DNA of 64,000 nucleotides, taken from the NCBI RefSeq assembly GCF_003284585.1, contig NZ_QKRX01000003.1, forward strand, positions 126,540-190,539, written 5' to 3'. Below are positions 56,457 through 64,000 of this stretch, in pieces (within the stretch, counting starts at the first letter, position 1; each line of letters opens with the position of its first letter). Under the pieces are notes generated by a model that saw only the letters and a program-made list of their open reading frames with translations, was not told the origin of the DNA and did not search any database. Source of the DNA: Nitrincola tibetensis. GTDB lineage: Bacteria > Pseudomonadota > Gammaproteobacteria > Pseudomonadales > Balneatricaceae. Made by a program: the position numbers and the translations under genes.

Positions 56457-57110
56457 ATGCTGCAGGTGACCCACTTAGCTAAATCTCATCAGACGCCACA
56501 GGGCCCGCTGCCGTTGTTCAGTGACTTGCATTTTAACCTTCACGCAGGGGAGAGTATCGCCTTAATGGGCGAATCCGGGTGTGGTAAATCCACACTGCTG
56601 CATATGGTTGCAGGCCTTGAGCAGGCCGATAAGGGGCGCATTCTGATCGCAGATCAAGATCTTTGCCAGATGAATGATCGCCAGAGGTCTCAGCTTCGGC
56701 GCTATCAGCTAGGTATTATTTTTCAGCAGTTGAATTTGATACCGAGCCTGACAATCTATGACAACCTCGTCTTTCAGGCACGACTTGCGAATAGGGTTGA
56801 TGATCGCTGGCTAATGCATCTTGTCGCGACCTTAGGGTTAGAGGCACTCCTTAAACGCTACCCGGCTCAGTTATCTGGCGGACAGCAGCAACGTGTGGCG
56901 ATTGGGCGTGCGTTAGCGGCGCGTGCGCCTATACTGTTGGCGGACGAACCCACTGGCAGTCTCGATGAAACCAATGCAGAGCAGGTGATGACGCTCATGC
57001 TGGCGCTGGTCAAAGAAACAGGGACAAGCTTATTAATGGTGACACACAGCGCTTTGCTGGCTGCACGTTTAGATCGTTCATTGACCTTAAGCCAAGGACA
57101 ACTCAAGTAA
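56457..57110 (+). CDS. ABC ATPase, LolD/MacB-type
   Basis: A 217-residue ATPase with Walker A GESGCGKST (about 38-46), LSGGQQQR (about 139-146), Walker B LLADEPTGSLD and the H-loop His (VTHSA). All sites are intact. It overlaps the next gene by one base and powers its FtsX-type permease. MacB/LolD-type ATPases drive substrate extrusion from the inner membrane toward the periplasm or power mechanical work there. Its substrate is unknown; the downstream lipocalin-like lipoprotein suggests a lipid-like molecule. Confidence 0.88.
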   Translation: MLQVTHLAKSHQTPQGPLPLFSDLHFNLHAGESIALMGESGCGKSTLLHMVAGLEQADKGRILIADQDLCQMNDRQRSQLRRYQLGIIFQQLNLIPSLTIYDNLVFQARLANRVDDRWLMHLVATLGLEALLKRYPAQLSGGQQQRVAIGRALAARAPILLADEPTGSLDETNAEQVMTLMLALVKETGTSLLMVTHSALLAARLDRSLTLSQGQLK

Positions 57111-59629
57111 TGCGAGTTCGGATGCCTTCCTTATGGATATTACACGCGTTACTCAGTCACTGGTGGCGACACCCGGTTCAATTAAGCACGCTCGTTTTAG
57201 GGTTACTGGCCGCGACCGCGTTGTGGAGTGGCGTACAAGCGCTGAATCAGCAGGCGCGACTGAGTTACGATCAGGCGGCGGCTCGATTCGATAGCATCAA
57301 TCAAGCGCAGATCGTCAGTGTAGGTGATCAACCTATTCAAGAGTCAGAGTACATTCGTTTACGACGCCTGGGTTGGATAGTGACTCCCTTGGTCGAGGGG
57401 GCATTGTCGTTAGAGGCTTTATTTAAGCTAGAGGATTTGCCAGAGAAGGATGTCAAGATTCAGATTGTCGGCATTGACTCAATGACCCTACAATCCTCGA
57501 ATCGATCTGATCAAGGTTCAACGGGCTTACCGGACAACCTGTCTTTAAACGACTTTTTAACGCCTCCTTGGCAGGTGTGGATGTCGCCCTCTACGGCGGA
57601 GCGTTTAAGGCCGCTGCTAGCACATGCCACGGCGGATGCCTTTCCCTTTAATCCGCAGGGTGAAAAGGTCAAGATTCACACCAGTACGGCCTTGGCGCAT
57701 AACGAGGTTATGACCGATATCTATTTGGCTCAGCATTGGCTGGGAATGGAAGGACACGTCTCACGCCTGTTGCTGTTAGACGCACAGACCCCCTCCGCTT
57801 TGCCTGACGATTTAGCGGCGGCTCTGCGCCTGATACTGCCACAAAGTGATCATGACATTTCGCGCTTAACGGCTAGCTTTCATCTTAATTTAACCGCATT
57901 AAGCCTGCTGGCCTTTTTGGTGGGATTGCTCATGGTTTACTCAGCCATTCATCTAGCGCTCACTCAGCGTTTAACCTTGCGTCGTATTTTATTCAGTTGC
58001 GGTGTCAGTCAGCGTGAGTTGATGGCGTGGTTACTGCTAGAGCTCTTACTCCTGAGTGGCTTGATTGCACTTCCGGGGTTAGTGGCTGGCTATTGGATCG
58101 CCACTCTTTTATTGCCCGATCTGTCGGCCAGTCTTGCTGGCTTGTACGGTGCTCAAGTATCAAGTGAGCTACAACTGTCTTGGCAATGGTGGCAGCAGGG
58201 GGTGTTTATGGCGTGGGGTGGCACTTTAATTGCCGCAATCGTGCCTTTGATCAAACTCATTAAACAGGATGGTGTTCATTTAGGTCAGTCAATGCCATCG
58301 CTAAATGATCAACGACGGCTTAAAGGACTAAGTATATTGGGGCTTGTATCTCTCCTGATGGCAGTCCTCACTGCAGGGCTAGGTCAGTCCTTATTCAGTG
58401 GCTTTTTACTCTTAGCCTTGGTGTTTTTGAGTGCAGCCCTGTTGATGCCCGTGATCTTGGATAGGCTCCTCAGCCTCTGTCAACGTTCGGCTAAATCAAT
58501 GATCACTCAGTGGCTCTGGGCGGATGCACGCTTGCAAGTTCCGAACCTAAGCGTTGCATTGGTGGCACTATTACTCGCGTTGTCGACGAGCATTGGCGTG
58601 GGAGGCATGGTCGAAGGGTTTCGTAACACCTTCACCGGATGGCTCGATCAGCGTCTTGCTGCCGAAGTCTACGTGCGCACAGACAGTGAAGAGCAGGCTC
58701 AGCAAGTGACACAATGGTTGGCAGGCACTCCAAGTGTGACGGCTGTTCTTCCATCGGCGAGGGCAGCGACCCAACTTGAAGGAGTCCCCATTGAGTTACG
58801 AGGCTTTCAGGTGCATAGCACCTATGTCGACCACTGGCCCCTTCTGAGCGAAGCACCACAGGTATGGCAAGCAATAGAAAGCGAGTCTGCGGTCATGATC
58901 AATGAACAGTTGGCACGACAGCTCGCGCTTAATTTAGGCGATTCGATTGCATTGCAGGGGATGCAGCAGCGTGAATTTACCATCCTTGCCATTTTCAGTG
59001 ATTATGGCAACCCTAAGGGGCAGGTGATGATGTCGCTGGATACGCTGTATCTCAACTGGCCTGATGCTGAACGTGGAAGTTTTGCGCTGCGTATTGAGCC
59101 GTCTCAGATAGACGCATTAATATCGGCCCTTAAAGATGAGTTCGGTTTTACGGGGACACAAGTCTTAGATCAGCAAGCGGTCAAAGGGTATTCGTTGCAA
59201 CTGTTTGAACGCACCTTTGCCGCGACTCAGGCCCTTAATCTTCTGGTGCTGGCGATTGCGGCCATCGCTCTTTTCGGTAGCCTGCTGACCTTATCGAATA
59301 TGCGCTTAACGCAGGTTGCGCCGATTTGGGCCTGTGGTGTCTCGCGTCGACAATTGCTGCTGATTGAACTGCTAAGACTACTAGCGCTTGCCTTGATCAC
59401 CGCCTTGTTAGCAATTCCCTTGGGTTTAATCATTAGCTATTGCTTGGTGAATGTGATCAATGTTCGTGCCTTCGGTTGGGCACTTCCTTGGCAGATGTTT
59501 CCACACCAATGGTTTTACTTAACACTCTCCGCGCTGGTGAGTGCATTTTTAGCGGCGCTCATCCCAGTTTTAAAATTACAATTTTGCTCACCCGGTGAGC
59601 TGTTAAAAGGCTTTCGTGATGATCAATAA
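57110..59629 (+). CDS. FtsX-type ABC permease, two fused halves
   Basis: An 839-residue membrane protein. A first helix (about 24-44) is followed by a large periplasmic domain (about 45-255), a group of helices (about 258-470), a second periplasmic domain (about 490-690) and a last group of helices (about 695-835). This is two FtsX/MacB-like units in one chain, in the manner of YbbP, so one polypeptide may replace a LolC/LolE-type heterodimer. It overlaps the ATPase by one base and the lipoprotein gene by 11 bp. Substrate unknown. Confidence 0.85.
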   Translation: MRVRMPSLWILHALLSHWWRHPVQLSTLVLGLLAATALWSGVQALNQQARLSYDQAAARFDSINQAQIVSVGDQPIQESEYIRLRRLGWIVTPLVEGALSLEALFKLEDLPEKDVKIQIVGIDSMTLQSSNRSDQGSTGLPDNLSLNDFLTPPWQVWMSPSTAERLRPLLAHATADAFPFNPQGEKVKIHTSTALAHNEVMTDIYLAQHWLGMEGHVSRLLLLDAQTPSALPDDLAAALRLILPQSDHDISRLTASFHLNLTALSLLAFLVGLLMVYSAIHLALTQRLTLRRILFSCGVSQRELMAWLLLELLLLSGLIALPGLVAGYWIATLLLPDLSASLAGLYGAQVSSELQLSWQWWQQGVFMAWGGTLIAAIVPLIKLIKQDGVHLGQSMPSLNDQRRLKGLSILGLVSLLMAVLTAGLGQSLFSGFLLLALVFLSAALLMPVILDRLLSLCQRSAKSMITQWLWADARLQVPNLSVALVALLLALSTSIGVGGMVEGFRNTFTGWLDQRLAAEVYVRTDSEEQAQQVTQWLAGTPSVTAVLPSARAATQLEGVPIELRGFQVHSTYVDHWPLLSEAPQVWQAIESESAVMINEQLARQLALNLGDSIALQGMQQREFTILAIFSDYGNPKGQVMMSLDTLYLNWPDAERGSFALRIEPSQIDALISALKDEFGFTGTQVLDQQAVKGYSLQLFERTFAATQALNLLVLAIAAIALFGSLLTLSNMRLTQVAPIWACGVSRRQLLLIELLRLLALALITALLAIPLGLIISYCLVNVINVRAFGWALPWQMFPHQWFYLTLSALVSAFLAALIPVLKLQFCSPGELLKGFRDDQ

Positions 59630-60683
59630 AGTCGGCGTCCTGCTGATGGTCTTGTGGGCACTGGTGGGCTGTGACCCCGTGCCTTCGACACAAGGCTTTG
59701 CAGGGCTAGGATCGGATGCAACGGGCTTTGCTCAGGTAGAGCCTGATGCTGAAATTGACTATCCTGAAGCACTCAATCAGCACTCAGATTATCGTATTGA
59801 GTGGTGGTATGTGACGGCCAATCTAGAAAGTGAATCGGGTGAAACACTCGGCATTCAATGGACGTTGTTTCGTCAGGCCAGTTCACCGTCACCACAGCGC
59901 GAAGGTTGGGCGAATCAGCAACTCTGGCTTGGGCATGTCGGGCTCACACGTGCTAATCAACATTTCTCGGCGGATCGATATGCACGTGGCGGTGTGGGGC
60001 AAGCGGGTGTTGAAATGGACCCCTTCACGGCGTGGATCGACCATTGGTCAATGAGAGCAAATGATGAAGCGGCCACGCAGTTTACGCTTACGGCACAAAC
60101 TCCTGAGTTTAGTTATGATTTGGCGCTAGCCAACGTTGGACCTTCTGTGCTGCAGGGGAATCAGGGGTATAGTGTGAAATCGCCACAGGGCCAAGCGTCG
60201 TATTATCTGAGCTTACCTTTTTTACAGGCCTCAGGTTCAATCCAAATAGGCGATGAGCAGTTTAGTGTCACAGGCGATGCTTGGCTTGACCGAGAATGGA
60301 GCAGCCAGCCCTTAGCCGAGGATCAAGAAGGTTGGGACTGGTTTTCACTCCATCTGGATCAGGGGGATAAGTTGATGTTGTTTCGTCTTCGCCACCGTCA
60401 AAGCCAAGACTATTTTTCTGGCACCTATATTTCAGCCGATGGCACGGCGTATCCTTTGCAACCCAATCAAATTCGAATGCAGCCGTTACGTCAACACTCT
60501 GTTGCTGGCAGACGGCTTCCGGTTGAATGGCAGCTGACGGTCGAAGATGTCGGCATTGATCTGCGCACTCAAGCACTGAATCCGAATGCTTGGATGGCAA
60601 CAGGTATCGCCTATTGGGAAGGCCCTATTCGTTTTGAAGGGAGTCATTCTGGCAAGGGCTATTTGGAAATGACAGGGTATTGA
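59619..60683 (+). CDS. lipocalin-like (AttH/CrtC-type) lipoprotein
   Basis: A 354-residue protein with a lipoprotein signal (lipobox LVGC near residue 20) and a CrtC/AttH-type lipocalin fold: RIEWWYVTANLES near the N-terminus and GDAWLDREWSSQPL near the middle are the family marks. Such proteins bind or modify hydrophobic molecules; the name carotenoid 1,2-hydratase applies to one branch only. No carotenoid genes are nearby. The ATG at 59619 overlaps the permease end, so the three genes (ATPase, permease, lipoprotein) are one unit. Confidence 0.84.
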   Translation: MINKVGVLLMVLWALVGCDPVPSTQGFAGLGSDATGFAQVEPDAEIDYPEALNQHSDYRIEWWYVTANLESESGETLGIQWTLFRQASSPSPQREGWANQQLWLGHVGLTRANQHFSADRYARGGVGQAGVEMDPFTAWIDHWSMRANDEAATQFTLTAQTPEFSYDLALANVGPSVLQGNQGYSVKSPQGQASYYLSLPFLQASGSIQIGDEQFSVTGDAWLDREWSSQPLAEDQEGWDWFSLHLDQGDKLMLFRLRHRQSQDYFSGTYISADGTAYPLQPNQIRMQPLRQHSVAGRRLPVEWQLTVEDVGIDLRTQALNPNAWMATGIAYWEGPIRFEGSHSGKGYLEMTGY

Positions 60684-60698
60684 AGGGGTCTTTAAATA

Positions 60699-60728
60699 AA
60701 AAACGGCCAATCTATGTTGGCCGTTTTT
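60699..60728. terminator. bidirectional Rho-independent terminator
   Basis: AAAAACGGCCAA (60699-60710) pairs perfectly with TTGGCCGTTTTT (60717-60728) around TCTATG. It has A/T runs on both sides and lies between the convergent lipoprotein and permease genes. Confidence 0.92.
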
Positions 60729-60746
60729 ATGAGTAGATAAGAGTGT

Positions 60747-62039
60747 TTAGGGGAAGAAAATAAACTTAACAATGAAAAACGCCGCTAAGGCATAGACACT
60801 GACACTGACACTTTTTCCCTGACCTGAAAACAGCTTGATGACGGCATAGCTGACAAATGCCAAAGCAATGCCGTGAGCAATCGAAAAGGTTAACGGCATG
60901 GTCAATGCGGCAATCAGTACGGGTGCCGCTTCTGATACATCGTCCCAATCGACCTTGGATAGGCTGCCAGTCATTAAGACCGCAACATAGAGCAAAGCCC
61001 CTGCAGTGGCATAGGCCGGGATTGAACCTGCTAAGGGTGCGAAGAACAAACTAATTAAAAATAACGCAGCCACCACAACCGCCGTTAAACCGGTGCGCCC
61101 GCCCGCCGCAACACCCGATGCACTTTCAATATAACTGGTGGTCGACGACGTACCTAAGCCCGCACCGATCACCGTCGCGGTTGAGTCAGCGAGCAGGGCT
61201 TTTTTGATACGCGGTAGTTTACCGTCTTTATCCAAGAGTTTGCCGCGCTCACCCACACCGATTAGGGTGCCTGATGTATCAAAAAGATCCACAAACAAAA
61301 AGGCAAAGATGACGCTAATCATCCCGACTTCGAAGGCACCTGCAATATCCATTGCCATAAAGGTGGGTGCAATGGAGGGGGGCATGGACATTAACCCACC
61401 AAACTCATTGTGTCCCAGAATAATAGCCAAGATGGTGACGCTCAAAATGCCGATCATCACGGCCCCAGTGATTTTTAAATACGCCAAGGCAGCAATCACG
61501 AAGAAGCCTAAGAGGCCATAAATGGCAGGAGGGCTGGATAAATCACCCAATGTAACGAGGGTAGCGGGGTGTTGAACAACGATACCTGCGTTTTTCAGCG
61601 CAATAATCGCCAAGAATAGACCGATACCGGCTGCAATGCCGAGCTTAAGTGAGGACGGAATGGAGTTGATCACCCACTCACGTATCGGGAAGACGCTGAT
61701 GAGGATAAATAAAACACCCGATAAGAAAATGGCGCCGAGAGCCACTTCCCATGTATAGCCCATGCCGAGCACAACACCGTAGGTGAAAAAGGCATTTAAG
61801 CCCATTCCTGGTGCAAGCGCGATCGGATAATTTGCATAAAGCCCCATAATTAAACAGCCAATCGCAGCTGCAAGACAGGTGGCAACAAACACAGCACCCT
61901 GATCCATGCCGGTTTGGGCCAACATCGAAGGGTTAACAAAAATGATGTACGCCATCGTCAAAAAGGTGGTGATGCCGCCTAATACCTCGTTTTTCACCGA
62001 TGTATTGTGGGCTTGGAGCTGAAAGAGTCGTTCAAGCAT
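60747..62039 (-). CDS. guanine/hypoxanthine-type purine permease (AzgA-like NCS2)
   Basis: A 430-residue membrane protein with about 12-14 hydrophobic helices. The start NEVLGGITTFLTMAYIIFVNP and the APGMGLNAFFTYG motif belong to the AzgA-like branch of nucleobase permeases (E. coli GhxP/PurP/AdeP relatives), which take up guanine, hypoxanthine or adenine by proton symport. It fits the guanine deaminase and xanthine dehydrogenase of the 48-56 kb operon. It is divergent from gpt across a region with a RutR-like palindrome. Confidence 0.92.
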   Translation of the reverse strand: MLERLFQLQAHNTSVKNEVLGGITTFLTMAYIIFVNPSMLAQTGMDQGAVFVATCLAAAIGCLIMGLYANYPIALAPGMGLNAFFTYGVVLGMGYTWEVALGAIFLSGVLFILISVFPIREWVINSIPSSLKLGIAAGIGLFLAIIALKNAGIVVQHPATLVTLGDLSSPPAIYGLLGFFVIAALAYLKITGAVMIGILSVTILAIILGHNEFGGLMSMPPSIAPTFMAMDIAGAFEVGMISVIFAFLFVDLFDTSGTLIGVGERGKLLDKDGKLPRIKKALLADSTATVIGAGLGTSSTTSYIESASGVAAGGRTGLTAVVVAALFLISLFFAPLAGSIPAYATAGALLYVAVLMTGSLSKVDWDDVSEAAPVLIAALTMPLTFSIAHGIALAFVSYAVIKLFSGQGKSVSVSVYALAAFFIVKFIFFP

Positions 62040-62148
62040 AGGGATTCCCTTTTAGAGTTTTCTGCCACAGCTGGGCATGATCAGCATAATTATCTCGTCG
62101 TAAAGACCGAGTGTCTGAGAACTTAATGGCAAATCTCATGCCAAAAAA

Positions 62149-62164
62149 TTGATCGACTGGTCAA
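62149..62164. promoter_or_regulatory. RutR-like operator between the purine permease and gpt
   Basis: TTGATCGACTGGTCAA matches the RutR consensus TTGACCAnnTGGTCAA at 12 of 14 defined positions. On the permease side TTGACC at its edge could act as a -35. On the gpt side it lies just upstream of TTAATA/TATAAT (62166-62171 and 62189-62194). It could control both directions. Confidence 0.65.
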
Positions 62165-62184
62165 CTTAATAAGTTAGACGATGA

Positions 62185-62215
62185 TGCGTATAATACAACG
62201 TATCCTGCGTATAAT
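62185..62215 (+). promoter_or_regulatory. gpt promoter region with a repeated TGCGTATAAT
   Basis: TGCGTATAAT occurs at 62185-62194 and 62206-62215, 21 bp apart (two helical turns). Each contains a perfect TATAAT. Only the first has a fair -35 (TTAATA, 17 bp upstream). Confidence 0.45.
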
Positions 62216-62279
62216 TTTATGATTTTACGCATTTGAGAGACTCATCACCCGACTTAACCGACTGATTAGGAAACTATAT

Positions 62280-62795
62280 ATGACAGAGCATCACTATCGA
62301 ATGGATTTTCCCGTGGGTTGGGAAGAGCTGCATCGCAATGCGAGAGCCTTGGCTTGGCGTTTGTTGGATAAAGGCGAGTGGAAGGGCATTATCGCGATTA
62401 CTCGGGGTGGCTTAGTGCCAGCGGCGATTCTCGCGCGTGAAATGGACATACGTTTAATCGACACCATTTGTGTTGTGAGTTATCAAAAGAGTGATGCCTC
62501 GGGCACGGCGGCGAAACAAGGCGCACTGGATGTCCTAAAAGGGGTTGAAGGGGATGGTGAGGGCATGATTTTGATTGACGATCTGGTTGATACGGGGAAA
62601 ACCGCGCGCCATGTTCGTGAAATGCTCCCTAAAGCGCACTTCGCAACGATTTATGCCAAGCCAGCAGGCAAGCCTTTGGTAGACACCTTTATTACCGAAG
62701 TCAGCCAAGATACTTGGATACGTTTTCCATGGGATATGGAGCATACCTTTTCGACGCCGCTGGCGGATCGGACGAAAGGACAGTCGGGTAGTTGA
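62280..62795 (+). CDS. gpt: xanthine-guanine phosphoribosyltransferase
   Basis: A 171-residue enzyme of the Gpt type, about 20 residues longer than E. coli Gpt. The PRPP loop [14 protein letters not shown] (near 97-110) and the later [15 protein letters not shown] and DTWIRFPWD blocks are typical. It converts xanthine and guanine to XMP and GMP, salvaging bases that the permease brings in and competing with GuaD/XdhAB. Divergent from the permease. Confidence 0.93.
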   Translation: MTEHHYRMDFPVGWEELHRNARALAWRLLDKGEWKGIIAITRGGLVPAAILAREMDIRLIDTICVVSYQKSDASGTAAKQGALDVLKGVEGDGEGMILIDDLVDTGKTARHVREMLPKAHFATIYAKPAGKPLVDTFITEVSQDTWIRFPWDMEHTFSTPLADRTKGQSGS

Positions 62796-62908
62796 GGTCA
62801 TGGGCTGAGCGCATGAAGAACACAGGTGGTCAGCCCCGCCTATCTAAGCTATCCTGATCGCCAATATAGATCGACTCATGGGCTGTCGCGGCCTGTTATG
62901 GAGCACAT

Positions 62909-63901
62909 GTGACCCAATCGTCCCAGCCACACCCGTTTGAGCGTTTGACGCCGGATTTTATTCTTGATGCTATCGAAGCACAGGGTTTTCTATCTGACGG
63001 TCGCGTATTGGCATTGAACTCATACGAAAATCGGGTTTATCAGATAGGTATCGACGAAAAAGTGCCGATCATTGCCAAGTTTTATCGGCCAGGGCGTTGG
63101 ACGGATGCTCAAATTCAAGAAGAGCACGATTTTTGTGATGAGTTAGTGGCACAAGACCTGTCAGTCGTTCCCCCTATGCGTGTACAAGGTCAAAGTCTTT
63201 TGCATTATCAAGGCTTTCCGATTGCGTTGTACGAGCGTAGAGGCGGACGGGCACCGGACTTAGACAACCCTGATCATTTGTATCAGCTAGGTCGAACCCT
63301 TGGACGCATGCATTTGGTGGGTGCGGTGAAGCCCTTCACACATCGTCCAACCCTCGATATGCAAAGTTTTGGCTATCAAAGCATCGAACGCTTGCTGTCA
63401 GGGTTTATTCCGGCGTCATTAGAACCGGCCTATCGAAGTTTGACTCAAGATCTCATGCAGCGGATCGAAGCGGCGTTTGCACTTTATCCTGATATTCGCT
63501 ACCTGCGTGTGCACGGGGATTGCCATGGTGGCAATTTACTCTGGCGTGACGATTTGGCGCATTTTGTCGACTTTGATGACGCGCGCATGGCACCTGCGAT
63601 TCAGGATTTATGGATGCTATTGAGTGAAAATGAACGCTCTCAGCGCGAATTGCAGCTTGCCGAGGTGCTGGCAGGGTACGAGGAGTTTGCAGAATTTGAT
63701 CCACGCGAGCTTCATTTGATTGAACCTTTGCGGACCCTTAGAATGCTGCATTACAGTGCGTGGTTGGCAAGGCGTTGGGAAGACCCTGCTTTTCCATTGA
63801 ATTTTCCTTGGTTTAATACCGAGCGCTATTGGGGAGAGCATATTTTGCAACTGCGTGAGCAACTATCGGCTTTAAACGAACCGGTCTTACGGATTTTGTA
63901 A
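62909..63901 (+). CDS. srkA: stress response kinase A (YihE/RdoA)
   Basis: A 330-residue protein kinase of the choline-kinase fold. The catalytic loop VHGDCHGGNLLW and metal-binding VDFDDARMAP lie near residues 202-232. In E. coli it is a Ser/Thr kinase of the envelope stress response that counters MazF-dependent death. It is close to the length of E. coli SrkA (328). It is followed by a YigZ-like gene after 4 bp. Confidence 0.92.
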   Translation: MTQSSQPHPFERLTPDFILDAIEAQGFLSDGRVLALNSYENRVYQIGIDEKVPIIAKFYRPGRWTDAQIQEEHDFCDELVAQDLSVVPPMRVQGQSLLHYQGFPIALYERRGGRAPDLDNPDHLYQLGRTLGRMHLVGAVKPFTHRPTLDMQSFGYQSIERLLSGFIPASLEPAYRSLTQDLMQRIEAAFALYPDIRYLRVHGDCHGGNLLWRDDLAHFVDFDDARMAPAIQDLWMLLSENERSQRELQLAEVLAGYEEFAEFDPRELHLIEPLRTLRMLHYSAWLARRWEDPAFPLNFPWFNTERYWGEHILQLREQLSALNEPVLRIL

Positions 63902-63905
63902 TCGA

Positions 63906-64000
63906 ATGAGCGCAACGAAAACTCTCGCTAGCGCAGTGGAAACCGAGTTCGAAATCAAGAAGTCGCGTTTTATCGGTCGTATCGAGCCGATTGCAAGTCA
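63906..64000 (+). CDS. YigZ/IMPACT-family protein, 5' end only
   Basis: The reading frame from ATG 63906 runs off the end of the window after 31 codons. It includes the EFEIKKSRFIGRIEPI stretch, which matches the start of YigZ/IMPACT-family proteins (conserved KKSRFI). Too short for more detail; about 165 residues are expected to follow. Confidence 0.72.
   Translation, partial: MSATKTLASAVETEFEIKKSRFIGRIEPIAS

Noticed and set aside
62808-62858. GGCTGA/TCAGCC inverted repeat after gpt
   Set aside because: Short arms, long loop and no T-run; not a convincing terminator.
1-64000. CRISPR arrays, tRNA or rRNA genes, insertion sequences, prophage genes
   Set aside because: None seen on reading both strands: no regularly spaced repeats, no transposase or integrase product, and no cloverleaf-like sequence noticed. 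A tRNA-scan search would be needed to exclude tRNAs fully.

Overview
The window looks like the chromosome of a free-living, probably marine gammaproteobacterium. The protein families (BauA/MmsA, RutR-type TetR, PuuD, a stand-alone EF-G, a DgcA-like flavoprotein, DUF3087) and the moderate GC content suggest an Oceanospirillales- or Pseudomonas-like lineage. This is inferred from protein family resemblance only; no rRNA or tRNA gene was seen. Gene density is high. No insertion sequence, prophage, CRISPR array or attachment site was found, so this is metabolic and transport core rather than a mobile island.

Layout. 1-6.7 kb: beta-alanine/omega-amino-acid degradation (bauA-mmsA), a LysR regulator divergent from an old-yellow-enzyme reductase, an EamA exporter and an Lrp/AsnC regulator. 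6.7-13.3 kb: a GGDEF-EAL protein, a short orphan helix-turn-helix gene, a Tat-exported dienelactone hydrolase-like protein, an FKBP isomerase, a threonine-aldolase-like enzyme and a second LysR. 13.3-19.7 kb: an ABC importer of the siderophore/B12 type, with a Fur-box-like element over its predicted promoter, in a run with a pseudoazurin and an EamA transporter; then a second EamA gene divergent from an AraC regulator. 20-24.1 kb: a two-gene RND efflux system. 24.2-39 kb: glycerol metabolism, with a six-gene ABC importer (glpSTPQ-DUF2160-glpV), a sigma-54 activator transcribed divergently from it, kbl-tdh, then glpD, glpR and glpK. 39-47 kb: a D-2-hydroxyacid dehydrogenase, the DgcA-like flavoprotein, an EF-G, a chemotaxis receptor and a DUF3087 protein. 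47.3-62.8 kb: purine use, with a RutR-like TetR gene, a seven-gene operon from guanine/xanthine to allantoin (xdhA-xdhB-xdhC-uraD-uraH-guaD-puuD), a divergent ABC/FtsX/lipocalin-like set, and a guanine/hypoxanthine permease divergent from gpt. The window ends with srkA and the start of a YigZ/IMPACT gene.

How the parts fit. Two regulatory circuits can be read from the DNA. First, the glycerol importer has a near-consensus -24/-12 promoter (30210-30225, minus strand) and a perfect 16-bp inverted repeat about 168 bp upstream, beside a divergent activator carrying the GAFTGA sigma-54 contact loop. Glycerol uptake is therefore probably sigma-54 dependent, while glpD/glpR/glpK appear to be under the DeoR-type repressor GlpR. 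Second, two palindromes close to the E. coli RutR consensus lie upstream of xdhA (56205-56220) and between the purine permease and gpt (62149-62164). The RutR-like TetR gene at 47.3 kb probably links purine uptake, salvage and oxidation.

No gene set here is clearly a wholly new system. The least explained parts are the pseudoazurin inside a Fur-box ABC operon, the paired GlpS/GlpT ATPases with complementary motif losses, and the AttFGH-like ABC/lipocalin set beside the purine operon.
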